DNA of 64,000 nucleotides from NCBI RefSeq assembly GCF_024748695.1, contig NZ_CP087176.1, positions 3,031,501 through 3,095,500 on the forward strand. Reading direction: 5' to 3'. Each line of letters starts with the position of its first letter. The stretch's first letter is position 1. The stretch comes from Pseudomonas sp. B21-040 (GTDB lineage Bacteria; Pseudomonadota; Gammaproteobacteria; Pseudomonadales; Pseudomonadaceae). Below are positions 26,240 to 35,730 of the stretch, piece after piece. Made by a program: the position numbers and the translations under genes. The notes below the pieces were generated by a model. That model was given only the letters and a program-made list of their open reading frames with translations. It was not told the origin of the DNA and searched no databases.

Positions 26240-29101
26240 ATGATCAAGAATAAGCGCTCTCTTTTTTTTTCGAATGGTTTGATATTGCATCCACGCTTCG
26301 CATTGAGCCTGATTGGTTGTTTGTCAGTTGCATTTGTGTTGGGCGTACTGGGCAGCGTCGCGATGTATTGTTATGCAACGGTCATGTCCGAAATCTCTGA
26401 TTATCGTAAGGTGTTCAATAATGGCTATACGCAAAGCCGGGATTTTTTCGAATCCAAGGAGCTGCTGCTTGCCGGCATAATTAAGTCCGTGGATGTAGTT
26501 CCTGATGCAACGCCGTCGAAAAATGTGCCAGACAGAAAAGCTTTTCACTATGATTCTGGCACTACAGTCAAGGATTGGGGGGAGCTGTGGCACCTTTCTG
26601 CGCCGTTGCGACGGGATCTTAAAGAGTCGAACGTCAACATCATCTATGTGAATAGGGAGACTGGTGAGGCGCAGTATGTTTTCAAAGCTCAATCGAGTGT
26701 GTCCGATAATCTGAAGGACGTATCCGTTCAATTGCAAGATGCTGAACTGGACAGCAACCTGGCAGGAGTGAAGTTGTTTCGCCTTGGCAGTGGAGACGAA
26801 AGAAAGTCATACGTGTTCGAGCCCATTTCACCTCGTCTCATGCCTACCGAGTGGCTTGGTCTGGAGGTGCCGTATAAACAGGTGCATGAATCCATTGCAC
26901 ACGAAATCGATGCGGCTCCGGATCGGGCTATCCATTTTTTGCTTCTCGATGAAAATGGCAAGCTCGTTGACGGGGCACCGAAGCAGGGTGAAGGGGAGCC
27001 CGTGGACGACGTCTTCCTGGATGCGTTGAAACTACAACCAGAGGGTTTTTTCTGTTTTAGCGCACCTATCTTCAAAATAACCTTGAAAAAAGAGCTCGGC
27101 GGACGGCAGCGCTGGGTGGTCTATTATGCAAGCTATCTGGATATTTTCAGGCAGGTTAAATACACATTCCTGTTCGGTCTGGGTCTTTTCATTGCATCGA
27201 TTGTCTCAGCATTAATATCGATAAGGTATATCAAACGGGCTGTGTTTCTTCCTGCACAAGAACAGGCCGTTCAGCTTCTCGAACGAGAGGCGTTCAACCG
27301 GACAATGCTTGAATTAGCCCCCGTGGGCATCTGTGTGCTCAATCGAAAAACCGGCGAGCTGATGATCCAGAGTGAAAAAGCCAAGCGATTACTGGCATTA
27401 AGCGTTGAGGTAAATGGGCACTGCCAAAGCTTGCGCGAATATTTCTTGACCATTCCGTTGAATGCTCAAGGGATTCCTTTTGGCATGGGGGTCGCAGCTA
27501 TTGCGGCTAATGACAGAACGCCCTGTTACATTCAGGTTTCATTGGCAGAGCTGCAATACAACGATCAACCAGTACTGTTCTGTTCGTTCGTCGATGATAG
27601 CGAACGCCGGAATGCCGAGTTGATGCTGGCTGCAGCGAAAGAGGCAGCCGACCAAGCCAACTCCGCCAAATCAACGTTTCTAGCAATGATGAGTCACGAA
27701 ATTCGCACGCCACTTTATGGTGTGCTTGGCACACTCGAACTGTTGGGCAACACTGCATTGCTACCGCGCCAGCGGGACTATCTGGGCACCATAGAATTGT
27801 CATCCAGTAACCTGTTGCAGATCATCAACGACATTCTCGACTTTTCAAAAATTGAAGCCCACCAACTTGCATTGGAAGCCGAGTCGTTTAATTTGGTTGA
27901 ACTGGTCGAAGGCGTTGCACGGGGTTTCGTACCTTTAGCGCGAAAGAAACGTGTACAGCTTTTCTGCTGTTTGCAGCCAGACTTGCCTCTTCTCATCGGT
28001 GACCGCAATCGTCTTCAGCAGGTATTGAATAACCTGCTGAGCAATGCCGTAAAATTTACTGACAGTGGGAAAATCGTCGTTCGCCTGACCGGAGCTGTAG
28101 TCGAAGCGGGTCAGGTTCTTGTCAAGCTGCAAATCACGGATTCGGGCGTGGGTATCTCCAAAATGTCCCAAGCCACGCTTTTCGAGCCCTTCACGCAGGC
28201 CGATAATTCGACCTCGCGCCGGTTTGGTGGGACTGGCCTGGGACTTTCGATTTGCCGCAGACTGGCCCAGTTGATGGGGGGAGAGATAGAGCTGGTCAGC
28301 GAGTTAGGGCTTGGCAGCAGTTTTACCCTATCGCTGCAGCTCCCGGTTGCCGGGCCCTCCAATTCAATCCATCTTCACGGCTTGCCTACCGTTCACATTG
28401 CGGCCGGTACCCATGATCAATGTGAAACGTTGCAGGCCCTGATCCTTCATGCGGGCGGTCAAGCGCAGCCGTTGTCGCAAACGCTGCCAGTGTGCGCACC
28501 TGCCGAGTACTTGTTGGTAGCCTGGCCACATCATACTGAGATCTCCTCTGCGAATGGTTTCGCCGGCATTATCTGGCTGGATCCTGCAGACGCGCCGACG
28601 CCGCAATGGCGTGAAGACGGCTGGCATGTGAGCAGCTTGAGTCAACAAGGCCTGCTACAAGCATTACAATACCTGAGTGGGAATACGCCGGATGTAACAA
28701 AAATAACTGCTGGGCAGCTGCCATTGGCGTCCAGAAAGCTGCGAGTGCTGGCAGTCGAGGATCACCCGGTCAATCAACAGGTACTGACCGAGCAACTTGA
28801 GCATTTAGGCTGCCATGTCACGATGGCTGCTCACGGTCTGGAAGCCCTGCAACGCTGGCAGCGGGGTGAAACATACGATGTGATGTTGACCGACGTAAAC
28901 ATGCCACAGCTTGATGGTTATCAATTGACCCGATGGCTGAGGGATAGAGGAATTAACGTTCCCATCGTGGGCGTTACTGCTAATGCCCGAGCTGAAGATG
29001 GCGAGCATTGCCGGCTTGCGGGCATGAACGAGTACTTGACCAAGCCGGTTTCTCTGGCCGCGTTGAGGCAAGTCCTTGACAGCCTCTGGAAACTTTCATA
29101 A
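26240..29101 (+). CDS. pvrS: PvrS: hybrid sensor histidine kinase
   Basis: Start taken at MIKNKRSLFF; an upstream ATG (26126) lies inside pvrR and would add a non-membrane leader of poor character. The roughly 953-residue protein has two membrane helices (about 18-45 and 315-340) bounding a periplasmic sensor and then a PAS-like segment. HisKA follows with H in AMMSHEIRTP, then HATPase (N box LLSNAVKF, DSGVGIS, GGTGLGLS) and a C-terminal receiver (TDVNMP phospho-Asp). It lacks an HPt domain, unlike the adjacent RcsC. In PAPI-1, PvrS is the partner kinase of PvrR. Confidence 0.88.
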   Translation: MIKNKRSLFFSNGLILHPRFALSLIGCLSVAFVLGVLGSVAMYCYATVMSEISDYRKVFNNGYTQSRDFFESKELLLAGIIKSVDVVPDATPSKNVPDRKAFHYDSGTTVKDWGELWHLSAPLRRDLKESNVNIIYVNRETGEAQYVFKAQSSVSDNLKDVSVQLQDAELDSNLAGVKLFRLGSGDERKSYVFEPISPRLMPTEWLGLEVPYKQVHESIAHEIDAAPDRAIHFLLLDENGKLVDGAPKQGEGEPVDDVFLDALKLQPEGFFCFSAPIFKITLKKELGGRQRWVVYYASYLDIFRQVKYTFLFGLGLFIASIVSALISIRYIKRAVFLPAQEQAVQLLEREAFNRTMLELAPVGICVLNRKTGELMIQSEKAKRLLALSVEVNGHCQSLREYFLTIPLNAQGIPFGMGVAAIAANDRTPCYIQVSLAELQYNDQPVLFCSFVDDSERRNAELMLAAAKEAADQANSAKSTFLAMMSHEIRTPLYGVLGTLELLGNTALLPRQRDYLGTIELSSSNLLQIINDILDFSKIEAHQLALEAESFNLVELVEGVARGFVPLARKKRVQLFCCLQPDLPLLIGDRNRLQQVLNNLLSNAVKFTDSGKIVVRLTGAVVEAGQVLVKLQITDSGVGISKMSQATLFEPFTQADNSTSRRFGGTGLGLSICRRLAQLMGGEIELVSELGLGSSFTLSLQLPVAGPSNSIHLHGLPTVHIAAGTHDQCETLQALILHAGGQAQPLSQTLPVCAPAEYLLVAWPHHTEISSANGFAGIIWLDPADAPTPQWREDGWHVSSLSQQGLLQALQYLSGNTPDVTKITAGQLPLASRKLRVLAVEDHPVNQQVLTEQLEHLGCHVTMAAHGLEALQRWQRGETYDVMLTDVNMPQLDGYQLTRWLRDRGINVPIVGVTANARAEDGEHCRLAGMNEYLTKPVSLAALRQVLDSLWKLS

Positions 29102-29182
29102 CGAGCAGTCAGGACCACCTCGAAGCCGGAAATGTTGCTATACATGGTATGGACTAGGGTCATGCCGACAAGAGGTGGTGCA

Positions 29183-32100
29183 GTGGATAAGCGGCAATTT
29201 CAACTGTCGAATGGATTGCTCAACTACGCGACTACTTTGGCGGTATTGCTGTTGTGTGCATTCTTTTGCTTTCATCTCTACAGCGTTTTTCTGAGTGCTG
29301 TCAGCCGTTATGACAACTGGAGCAACGAGCATACCCAAACTCTGTTTTTACGTACTGAGGCTGAAGCGTTATTCATCAGCAGCACCTCCAGAATAATCCA
29401 GTCAACGAGTAACACCGACACTAAAGATCATACAGCGGTATTCTCCCGCTTGAGCAAAATGCCCGCAATGTCAGTGAATGAGACTGATGGAGTTAACGGC
29501 TTTGGGCGAGGGGTATTGGTTCGTGGAAAAGACGCCTTGAGCGAACAGGGTGAGCATAATTTTTTTACTCAAGCCATGTACCTCTCTAACATTCAGGATA
29601 CGGTATGGCAAGATACCTACAATCCAAGTCATCGATTCCTGGTGGCTGCCGCGACGGACGAGATTTTCAGCCTGCCGACGGCCACTAACGACTGGGAAAA
29701 CCTAGCTCAGAATAATCCCGTCACGATCGATTTATTTTCCAGGATTCGTGATCCGATACTGCGCGACTATTCTCGACTGATGCAAAACCGCGAAGTAGGT
29801 GGATGGACTGAGGCTCACGCCAGTCCATTACACCAAGACAGGGTGATCAGTCGCTACACACCTGTTTCCAATAGCCAGGGCACCCTTGTATCGTTTTTGG
29901 TGGGTGAAATTCCGGTATCGGAACTCGTCAACCGTAAGTGGCTGCAGAAATATGACATGCGCCTTGCCATTTTTGATCCGAGTCTAAAATTGGTAGCGGC
30001 CGATAGTGGTTTCGACAATGCAGAAAAACTACGAGCGAACGTCACAGCGGTCAGCAGTAGTTCCAATCTGAATTTTGAAATTGATGGAGGCTGGTTATTA
30101 ATTTATTCCGTTGCCCCGCAATCCCACTGGCGAATGGTGTACGGGGTTCCGTTAGCTACCGTTCTAGTCGACAACGCTATGGCGATTGGCTTTTCACTGG
30201 CTTACCTGATCATAGGGCTTACCGCGATTTTTTTTGCGGCAAGGGGGGTGCGCCGATATTTACTGGTTCCTGCGCAACGTAGGGTTATGAAAATCTCCGA
30301 GAGCCATGAGCTGATTCAGGTGTTGATGGATCATTCGCCGGTCGGCTTGTGCTTGATGCGGCGTCCGGACGGTGCCGTGTTGATTCAGAATGAACAAGCT
30401 CGCCAATTACTGAAATTTACCGTTAACGAGAGTGGGCAACCGTGTGTGTTCGGGGAATTTTTATTGAACATCCCCGCTGAAAATTTACGTAGTTCATCTA
30501 CGGTGGAGATCAATGTGCAAGCTGTCGACAGCGACAAGCATGTGCACATTCTGGCGACGTTGAAAGATGTTCAGTATCACGATCAGCCAGTTCTTTTTTG
30601 CGCCCTTGTAGATTACAGCGAACGCAAGAGTGCGGAGTTGTTGCTGGCCACCGCCAAAAAAACAGCCGACGAGGCCAACGCCGCAAAATCGACGTTTTTG
30701 GCCATGATGAGCCACGAAATTCGTACCCCCCTGTATGGTGTACTCGGTACGCTGGAGTTGTTGGCCAATACTGCCTTACAACCGCAACAGCTTGATTATC
30801 TGAACACCATCGAACTTTCGTCCAGCAACCTGCTGCAAATCATCAATGACATTCTCGACTTTTCCAAGATTGAGGCTAAGCAGCTCACACTGGAGTGCGC
30901 ACCGTTCAACCTGCTTGACTTGGTTGAAAGCGTTGCCAGGGGGTTTCTGCCTATTGCGTGGAAGAGACACGTTGAGCTTTATGGTTGCCTGCAGCCGGAT
31001 GTGCCATCCCTCATGGGGGATCGTAACCGGTTGCATCAGGTATTGAATAATTTGCTCAGCAACGCTGTGAAATTCACGGATAGCGGCAAAATCGTGGTTC
31101 GGTTGGAGGGGCATGAAGTCGAGTCTGGCCAATTCAATGTGAAGTTGCAGATCACCGATTCGGGAATTGGCATCGCCAAGGCGTCTCAGGCGAAGTTGTT
31201 CGAACCATTTATCCAGGCCGACAATTCCACTGCACGTCAGTTTGGCGGGACAGGCTTGGGGCTGTCGATTTGTCGGCGATTGGTTCAGTTGATGGGGGGT
31301 AGAATCGAACTGGTGAGTGAACTGGGGCTAGGTAGTAGTTTTACCGTAACGCTGCGACTGCCAATCGCGGGACCGGCATCTTCCATACACTTGGATCACT
31401 TGCTGACGGTGTATATCCTGGCGGATGCCGGTGATCAGCGCGAAAATCTGCAAGCCCAGATTCAGCATGCGGGAGGGCAAGCGCAAGCTCTTGGAGAGAC
31501 ACGGTCGCCGTCGACGCTGACCAGTTTTCTTGTGGTTGCTCGACCGCACGACCCTGACCCTGACATTTGTGAGGACTTCGCTGCGGTTATTTGGCTGGAG
31601 CCCGATGGTGTCACGACCCCACAATGGCGTGAAGACGGCTGGCATGTGAGCAGTCTCAGTCAACAAGGGTTGTTGCAGGCATTACAACTGGCTAACGGAA
31701 ACGTATCGACAGTCTCGAATCTCTACAACGACCGGCATCCGGAAACGCCCAAAGCGCTGCACGTGTTGGCGGTGGAAGATCATCCGATCAACCAACTGGT
31801 CCTCACCGAGCAGCTTGAGCAACTGGGCTGCCAGGTGACGATGGCCTCTGACGGTCGTGAGGCGTTGCAAATCTGGCAGCGTGGCGACACATTCGACGTG
31901 ATGTTGACTGATGTGAACATGCCGCATCTGGACGGTTACCAGTTGGCCCGACAGTTGAGGGCAGACGGAGTTGACATTCCGATTGTGGGCGTCACCGCAA
32001 ATGCTCATGCGGAGGAGGGTGAGCGTTGTCGCCAGGCCGGGATGGATGCGCATCTCGCCAAACCGTTTTCACTCGCGAGTTTGCGAGAGGCCTTAAACAT

Positions 32101-32440
32101 TGTGGGGGCCATAGTTGATGCTCCCGAAGAAGATTCGTCCACCGCGAATATATTGTCGACATTGAATGGAATCAAACCTTCCATGCGCGAATTGTTTGTT
32201 TCAACCACTAGAAGTGACTGGGCCACCATGATGGCCGCGATCTCGGATGAGGATGCAGTCGTTGTCTCTCAATATGCGCATCGACTCAAAGGTGCATTCG
32301 CCACTGTCGGACTAATTGGCGCTGCCGAGAATTGCTCGCAGATTGAAACACTGTCTGCGTCAGGGCGACTGTCCCAGATCGACGAGCACCTGCAGCGTCT
32401 GAAACAGTTTTTGAATCCTATTCTGGAGGCATCTTCATGA
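29183..32440 (+). CDS. rcsC: RcsC: hybrid sensor histidine kinase with HPt
   Basis: Start chosen at the GTG giving VDKRQFQLSNG, because AGAGG lies 7 bases upstream. About 1085 residues. Two membrane helices bound a periplasmic sensor of roughly 290 residues, followed by PAS, HisKA (AMMSHEIRTP), HATPase and a receiver (TDVNMP). A C-terminal HPt domain has H in YAHRLKGAF. It is a close paralogue of PvrS (same HisKA and ATPase blocks), with an unrelated-looking sensor. Ends 4 bases into rcsB. In PAPI-1, RcsC acts with RcsB on cupD. Confidence 0.9.
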   Translation: MDKRQFQLSNGLLNYATTLAVLLLCAFFCFHLYSVFLSAVSRYDNWSNEHTQTLFLRTEAEALFISSTSRIIQSTSNTDTKDHTAVFSRLSKMPAMSVNETDGVNGFGRGVLVRGKDALSEQGEHNFFTQAMYLSNIQDTVWQDTYNPSHRFLVAAATDEIFSLPTATNDWENLAQNNPVTIDLFSRIRDPILRDYSRLMQNREVGGWTEAHASPLHQDRVISRYTPVSNSQGTLVSFLVGEIPVSELVNRKWLQKYDMRLAIFDPSLKLVAADSGFDNAEKLRANVTAVSSSSNLNFEIDGGWLLIYSVAPQSHWRMVYGVPLATVLVDNAMAIGFSLAYLIIGLTAIFFAARGVRRYLLVPAQRRVMKISESHELIQVLMDHSPVGLCLMRRPDGAVLIQNEQARQLLKFTVNESGQPCVFGEFLLNIPAENLRSSSTVEINVQAVDSDKHVHILATLKDVQYHDQPVLFCALVDYSERKSAELLLATAKKTADEANAAKSTFLAMMSHEIRTPLYGVLGTLELLANTALQPQQLDYLNTIELSSSNLLQIINDILDFSKIEAKQLTLECAPFNLLDLVESVARGFLPIAWKRHVELYGCLQPDVPSLMGDRNRLHQVLNNLLSNAVKFTDSGKIVVRLEGHEVESGQFNVKLQITDSGIGIAKASQAKLFEPFIQADNSTARQFGGTGLGLSICRRLVQLMGGRIELVSELGLGSSFTVTLRLPIAGPASSIHLDHLLTVYILADAGDQRENLQAQIQHAGGQAQALGETRSPSTLTSFLVVARPHDPDPDICEDFAAVIWLEPDGVTTPQWREDGWHVSSLSQQGLLQALQLANGNVSTVSNLYNDRHPETPKALHVLAVEDHPINQLVLTEQLEQLGCQVTMASDGREALQIWQRGDTFDVMLTDVNMPHLDGYQLARQLRADGVDIPIVGVTANAHAEEGERCRQAGMDAHLAKPFSLASLREALNIVGAIVDAPEEDSSTANILSTLNGIKPSMRELFVSTTRSDWATMMAAISDEDAVVVSQYAHRLKGAFATVGLIGAAENCSQIETLSASGRLSQIDEHLQRLKQFLNPILEASS

Positions 32441-33087
32441 GCCTGAAGGTAATACTTGCCGATGATCATCCTATCGTCTTGTTAGGTGTTCGTATGGCCC
32501 TTGAGCACGAACCGGGGATTGAAATTCATGGTGAGGCTGCGGACTCGACTGAACTCGTCGCACTGATGGATAAGGTAAAACCCGACATTTTGATCAGCGA
32601 TTTTTACATGCCCGGTGGCGCCCATGGCGACGGGCTGACTCTCCTGACATTCGTGAAACGCCGCTATCCGCAAGTAAAGCTGATCATCCTGACCATGATG
32701 ACAAATCCGTTGATCCTGGAGAACATCATTTGCGCCGGTACCGAAGGGGTTTTGCTGAAAAGTGGAGGGCAGGATGAAGTTCTCGACGCGATTCGGCAGG
32801 TCGCCTCAGGCCAGCAATACATAGGAGCAGCGGTCAAGAAACTGCTCCAGGATTTCAAGCTCGATCATTTGAATTCGCGGGGTGATGCGAGCCACAAGGC
32901 GCTCTCAAAAAAAGAATCCGAAGTGTTGAGATTATTCGTGAATGGGCATACCGTCTCGGAAATAGCGACCGTGCTGAATCGAAGTGTCAAAACCATCAGT
33001 CACCAAAAGATTTCCGCACAACAGAAGTTGGGGATTGCCAACGACAAACAACTCTACGAATACGCTTTGCGCAATGGCCTGTTATAG
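32437..33087 (+). CDS. rcsB: RcsB: NarL/LuxR-type response regulator, cupD activator
   Basis: A 216-residue response regulator: receiver domain with phospho-Asp D55 (ISDFYMPG), then a LuxR-type helix-turn-helix (about 148-205, ALSKKESEVLRLF ... VNGHTVSEIATVLNRSVKTI). Ends NDKQLYEYALRNGLL. ATGA overlap with rcsC. PAPI-1 RcsB activates cupD transcription. A decayed copy of its 3' end survives at 34504-34555 inside the cupD-type cluster (see duplication). Confidence 0.93.
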   Translation: MSLKVILADDHPIVLLGVRMALEHEPGIEIHGEAADSTELVALMDKVKPDILISDFYMPGGAHGDGLTLLTFVKRRYPQVKLIILTMMTNPLILENIICAGTEGVLLKSGGQDEVLDAIRQVASGQQYIGAAVKKLLQDFKLDHLNSRGDASHKALSKKESEVLRLFVNGHTVSEIATVLNRSVKTISHQKISAQQKLGIANDKQLYEYALRNGLL

Positions 33088-33226
33088 TGGGTTGTGTCGA
33101 CCAAGACTGCTCGACAAAACCTGCTCAGCAAATATTGGTATGGAGTTTCGACAGAGTGTTGTAGCCGTTCGCTAGTTCCATGCTGATTCTACTCGCGGCC
33201 AAACGGGCCCCGGGAGTGCAGTACCT

Positions 33227-34318
33227 TCACTGATACGAAAGCGTGAATGTGACAACGCCATTAGCAACACCACTGCTCACAGTGTTATTGGTTTTCACAT
33301 AAGTTGCGGTGAAGGGGAGTGTTATGGTTCCTGCTACTGTCCCCCCCAGACTTAGCTGATGCAATGTGCCAGGCGAAGACGAGTCGGGGCCGAAGCTCAC
33401 GATGGGCCCATTGATTTTGCGAATGCGGATGCCCACACCGGAGGCCACTGAGTTACCGGGCGTTAAACTGAGCACATCAGAAATATTGGCCAGATTGTTG
33501 CCATCGGTGAAAGTGGCAAATAGATTGATCCCACTACTACAATTCTCCAGTACGATATTGAAGTCGCCGTTGCCTGCGGTAGTACTGACTACACCAAAAT
33601 CACTTGTTCTAACTTCACCAAGGAGGACAGATAAGTTTCTTGAGCCTGCACTGACGCTGCAGCTTTTGGCCTGTACCACGGTGGATGTTACGAGATTGAG
33701 TGGAACCTCCGAGGTCGTGCTACCACTGCTTTTTTCTATAACGCGCATCAACCCCACTTGGCCGCCGACCACGGTTCCGCTGATGATTGGCTCGCCTGTA
33801 GCTATCAATCGAATGGCTACACTGGCATCCCAGAAAGACGACCAGCCTTGAAGTAGATCGGTATATGATGTTTGCACCGCGAATAAGCCACTGTGTTTGT
33901 CTTTGGCCGAAAAAATTATGCCCACACCGGGTACACTAGTTTCATACACGGTGTAAGTAATGCCAGTATCAACGACGGTTTTGCCGGTTGCAATCAGAGT
34001 GCTACGAGCCTGAATGTAGGTCGTGGTTGTATCGGTAGCAGTGCAGCCACTGAGAATTTGCGATTCCGGAGGCTGTATCCAGGCGCTCAGAGGCGCTCCA
34101 GGATTCAAGTCGCGGGGAGGGCTGATCGATATAGGCAATGAAACGCTGATGCCCGGGGAAGTCGTGGTGCAGGTGATAGTCGCATTTGCGGCATGGGATA
34201 ACGCTAGTCCGGTAAAAAATAAAACTCCTTCTATTGCACGAATAACGTAATTCGTCCAACGGAGTACATCGAAGAATTCGGATACGTGTTTTTTTGAATT
34301 TGAGCGATTACGGTTCAT
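33227..34318 (-). CDS. Fimbrial adhesin-like subunit, distal copy (tandem duplicate)
   Basis: A 363-residue exported protein with a long signal region, an N-terminal receptor-type domain (about 48-210) and a C-terminal pilin domain ending TLSYQ. The pilin domain closely matches that of the neighbouring gene (both share NCS(S/T)GINLFATFTD), while the N-terminal domains are much diverged. The pilin domain has the conserved Cys pair of chaperone-usher subunits. It occupies the cupD5 position, but that slot is a second chaperone in CupA-type clusters and this is not a chaperone, so no cup symbol is given. Confidence 0.85.
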   Translation of the reverse strand: MNRNRSNSKKHVSEFFDVLRWTNYVIRAIEGVLFFTGLALSHAANATITCTTTSPGISVSLPISISPPRDLNPGAPLSAWIQPPESQILSGCTATDTTTTYIQARSTLIATGKTVVDTGITYTVYETSVPGVGIIFSAKDKHSGLFAVQTSYTDLLQGWSSFWDASVAIRLIATGEPIISGTVVGGQVGLMRVIEKSSGSTTSEVPLNLVTSTVVQAKSCSVSAGSRNLSVLLGEVRTSDFGVVSTTAGNGDFNIVLENCSSGINLFATFTDGNNLANISDVLSLTPGNSVASGVGIRIRKINGPIVSFGPDSSSPGTLHQLSLGGTVAGTITLPFTATYVKTNNTVSSGVANGVVTFTLSYQ

Positions 34319-34391
34319 TGGTTTCCAGCGTACTAAATTGATTGATTGTTCTTGGGGGATCAGCTATTGAAGCTTCCTCATGCTATCGCTT

Positions 34392-34460
34392 CTCTCAATA
34401 CTTGCATGTCAGATCAATCGCGTCTAGGTTCGATGCGTCTTTGCCTTTTGCCCCAGACCT
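34392..34460 (-). pseudogene. Usher 3'-end remnant (duplication scar)
   Basis: On the minus strand this reads KGKDASNLDAIDLTCKY followed by a stop codon, matching the true usher C-terminus KVKDEVSSKLETVDLTCKR. The reading frame and stop are still aligned. It is the left-hand relic of the tandem duplication that made the second adhesin. Confidence 0.85.
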
Positions 34461-34503
34461 TGCCATTTACGTATATGCAACTTGCCTTGATTACCATTTA
34501 TCC

Positions 34504-34555
34504 GGGCCAAGACAAGCAATTGTATGGATATGCGTTGTGCAACGGCTTGCTGTAG
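34504..34555 (+). pseudogene. rcsB 3'-end remnant (duplication scar)
   Basis: Reads GQDKQLYGYALCNGLL and a stop codon, against NDKQLYEYALRNGLL at the end of rcsB. It lies in the same orientation relative to the adhesin gene as true rcsB does. It is the right-hand relic of the same duplication. Confidence 0.88.
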
Positions 34556-34614
34556 AAGGTGGCTCGATCAGGATGTCATACGCGCCAACTGATCTCGCAA
34601 GTGCACAAGTGCCT

Positions 34615-35628
34615 TCACTGATATGAAAGGGTGAAGGTGACTATTCCATTGGCAATGCCACTGGTGATGGTGTTGCTTGTTTTCACATAGCTTGCTGTGA
34701 AGGGGAGGGTGACCGTACCTATTGACGAAGGACCCAATGTCATCTGATTAAGCGTACCAGGCAAATAGGAGTCAGGTCCGAAACGCACTGTTGCGCCGTT
34801 GCCAGTAAGGAGGCGAATCCCCACACCGCTGGCTGTTTGACTGTCGTTGGTCAGGCTAAGTACATTTGAGGTGTTGCCGGGGTTATTGGCATCCGTGAAG
34901 GTGGCAAACAAGTTGATTCCTGTACTGCAATTTTCCAGGGCGATGCTGAAGTTGGCGTTACCGGCGGTGGAGCCTGAAGCGCCAAACTCGCTTGTTTTTA
35001 CAATCCCAAGGGGAACGGAAAGGTTTTTTGAACTGGCGCTGACAGCGCAGGTCAATGCATTGATGACGGTGCCGTCTGCCACACTCCAAGTTACGCTGGG
35101 GCTGTTGCTGCAGTCACCCGAATAACTAATGGTCATTGAGGGCAACGCTGTCAAGATACCTGACTGAATAGGGCCAATGACAACCAATTGGGCTTGGACG
35201 TAATTTACGCCGCCTCCCGCCCCCGTCTTGCTGAAAGTTGTTGTGAATGGAGCATCGCTGAACCCCCCAAGCCAACCATAAGTGGCTTGGAATTTGATTC
35301 CTATACCATTTAAATTGGTTTTGTAAACGTTAGTGAATCCTGGAGCGAGGGGGCCGTTGACCGTAGCCGTTTGAATTACATTGTCCGCACTTGACATCAA
35401 GCCCAAGCCTGGATTCGAATAAGTACTTTGCAATACGGTATTTAGCGTTTTGCTGCCAGCAGTGGTGACTGGACTGTTAAACTGTAAAACCGTAGATACT
35501 GGATTATTTGGATAGATGCAGGTGGTTGAGGCAGCCTGTGCCGCATGAGGGAGCAGTAACCCGAGCAGTAACACCCAGAAAGAAAGTGTTCGGCGAGATC
35601 CGCTCAATACGTTCAGGCAATTATTCAT
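34615..35628 (-). CDS. cupD4: CupD4-like fimbrial adhesin subunit
   Basis: A 337-residue exported protein: signal peptide ending HAAQA, an N-terminal domain (about 33-180) and a C-terminal pilin domain ending TLSYQ. It follows the usher gene, the cupD4 position in CupA/CupD-type operons, where tip adhesins are encoded. Its C-terminal domain is highly similar to that of the distal copy, so both should be accepted by the same usher. Receptor specificity unknown. Confidence 0.85.
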   Translation of the reverse strand: MNNCLNVLSGSRRTLSFWVLLLGLLLPHAAQAASTTCIYPNNPVSTVLQFNSPVTTAGSKTLNTVLQSTYSNPGLGLMSSADNVIQTATVNGPLAPGFTNVYKTNLNGIGIKFQATYGWLGGFSDAPFTTTFSKTGAGGGVNYVQAQLVVIGPIQSGILTALPSMTISYSGDCSNSPSVTWSVADGTVINALTCAVSASSKNLSVPLGIVKTSEFGASGSTAGNANFSIALENCSTGINLFATFTDANNPGNTSNVLSLTNDSQTASGVGIRLLTGNGATVRFGPDSYLPGTLNQMTLGPSSIGTVTLPFTASYVKTSNTITSGIANGIVTFTLSYQ

Positions 35629-35730
35629 TTTTGATCCTCATAAATTGTGGAGGTATTGGGCTGGAGCAACCGGCGGACGATGAAATGAATCTACGCAATC
35701 AAACAAGTTGTCTGCGGCGTTTTGTAACTC

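Noticed and set aside
26126..26240. Upstream start for pvrS
   Set aside because: Lies inside pvrR and would add a basic, Cys-containing leader before the signal-anchor helix; the internal ATG fits membrane topology better.
33227..34318. Assignment of the fifth cup gene as a chaperone
   Set aside because: The protein has a C-terminal pilin domain almost matching its neighbour and lacks PapD-like features.
34346..34555. Plus-strand ORF of about 70 codons between the adhesin genes
   Set aside because: Its end is the rcsB 3' relic and it runs across the duplication joint; not a gene.
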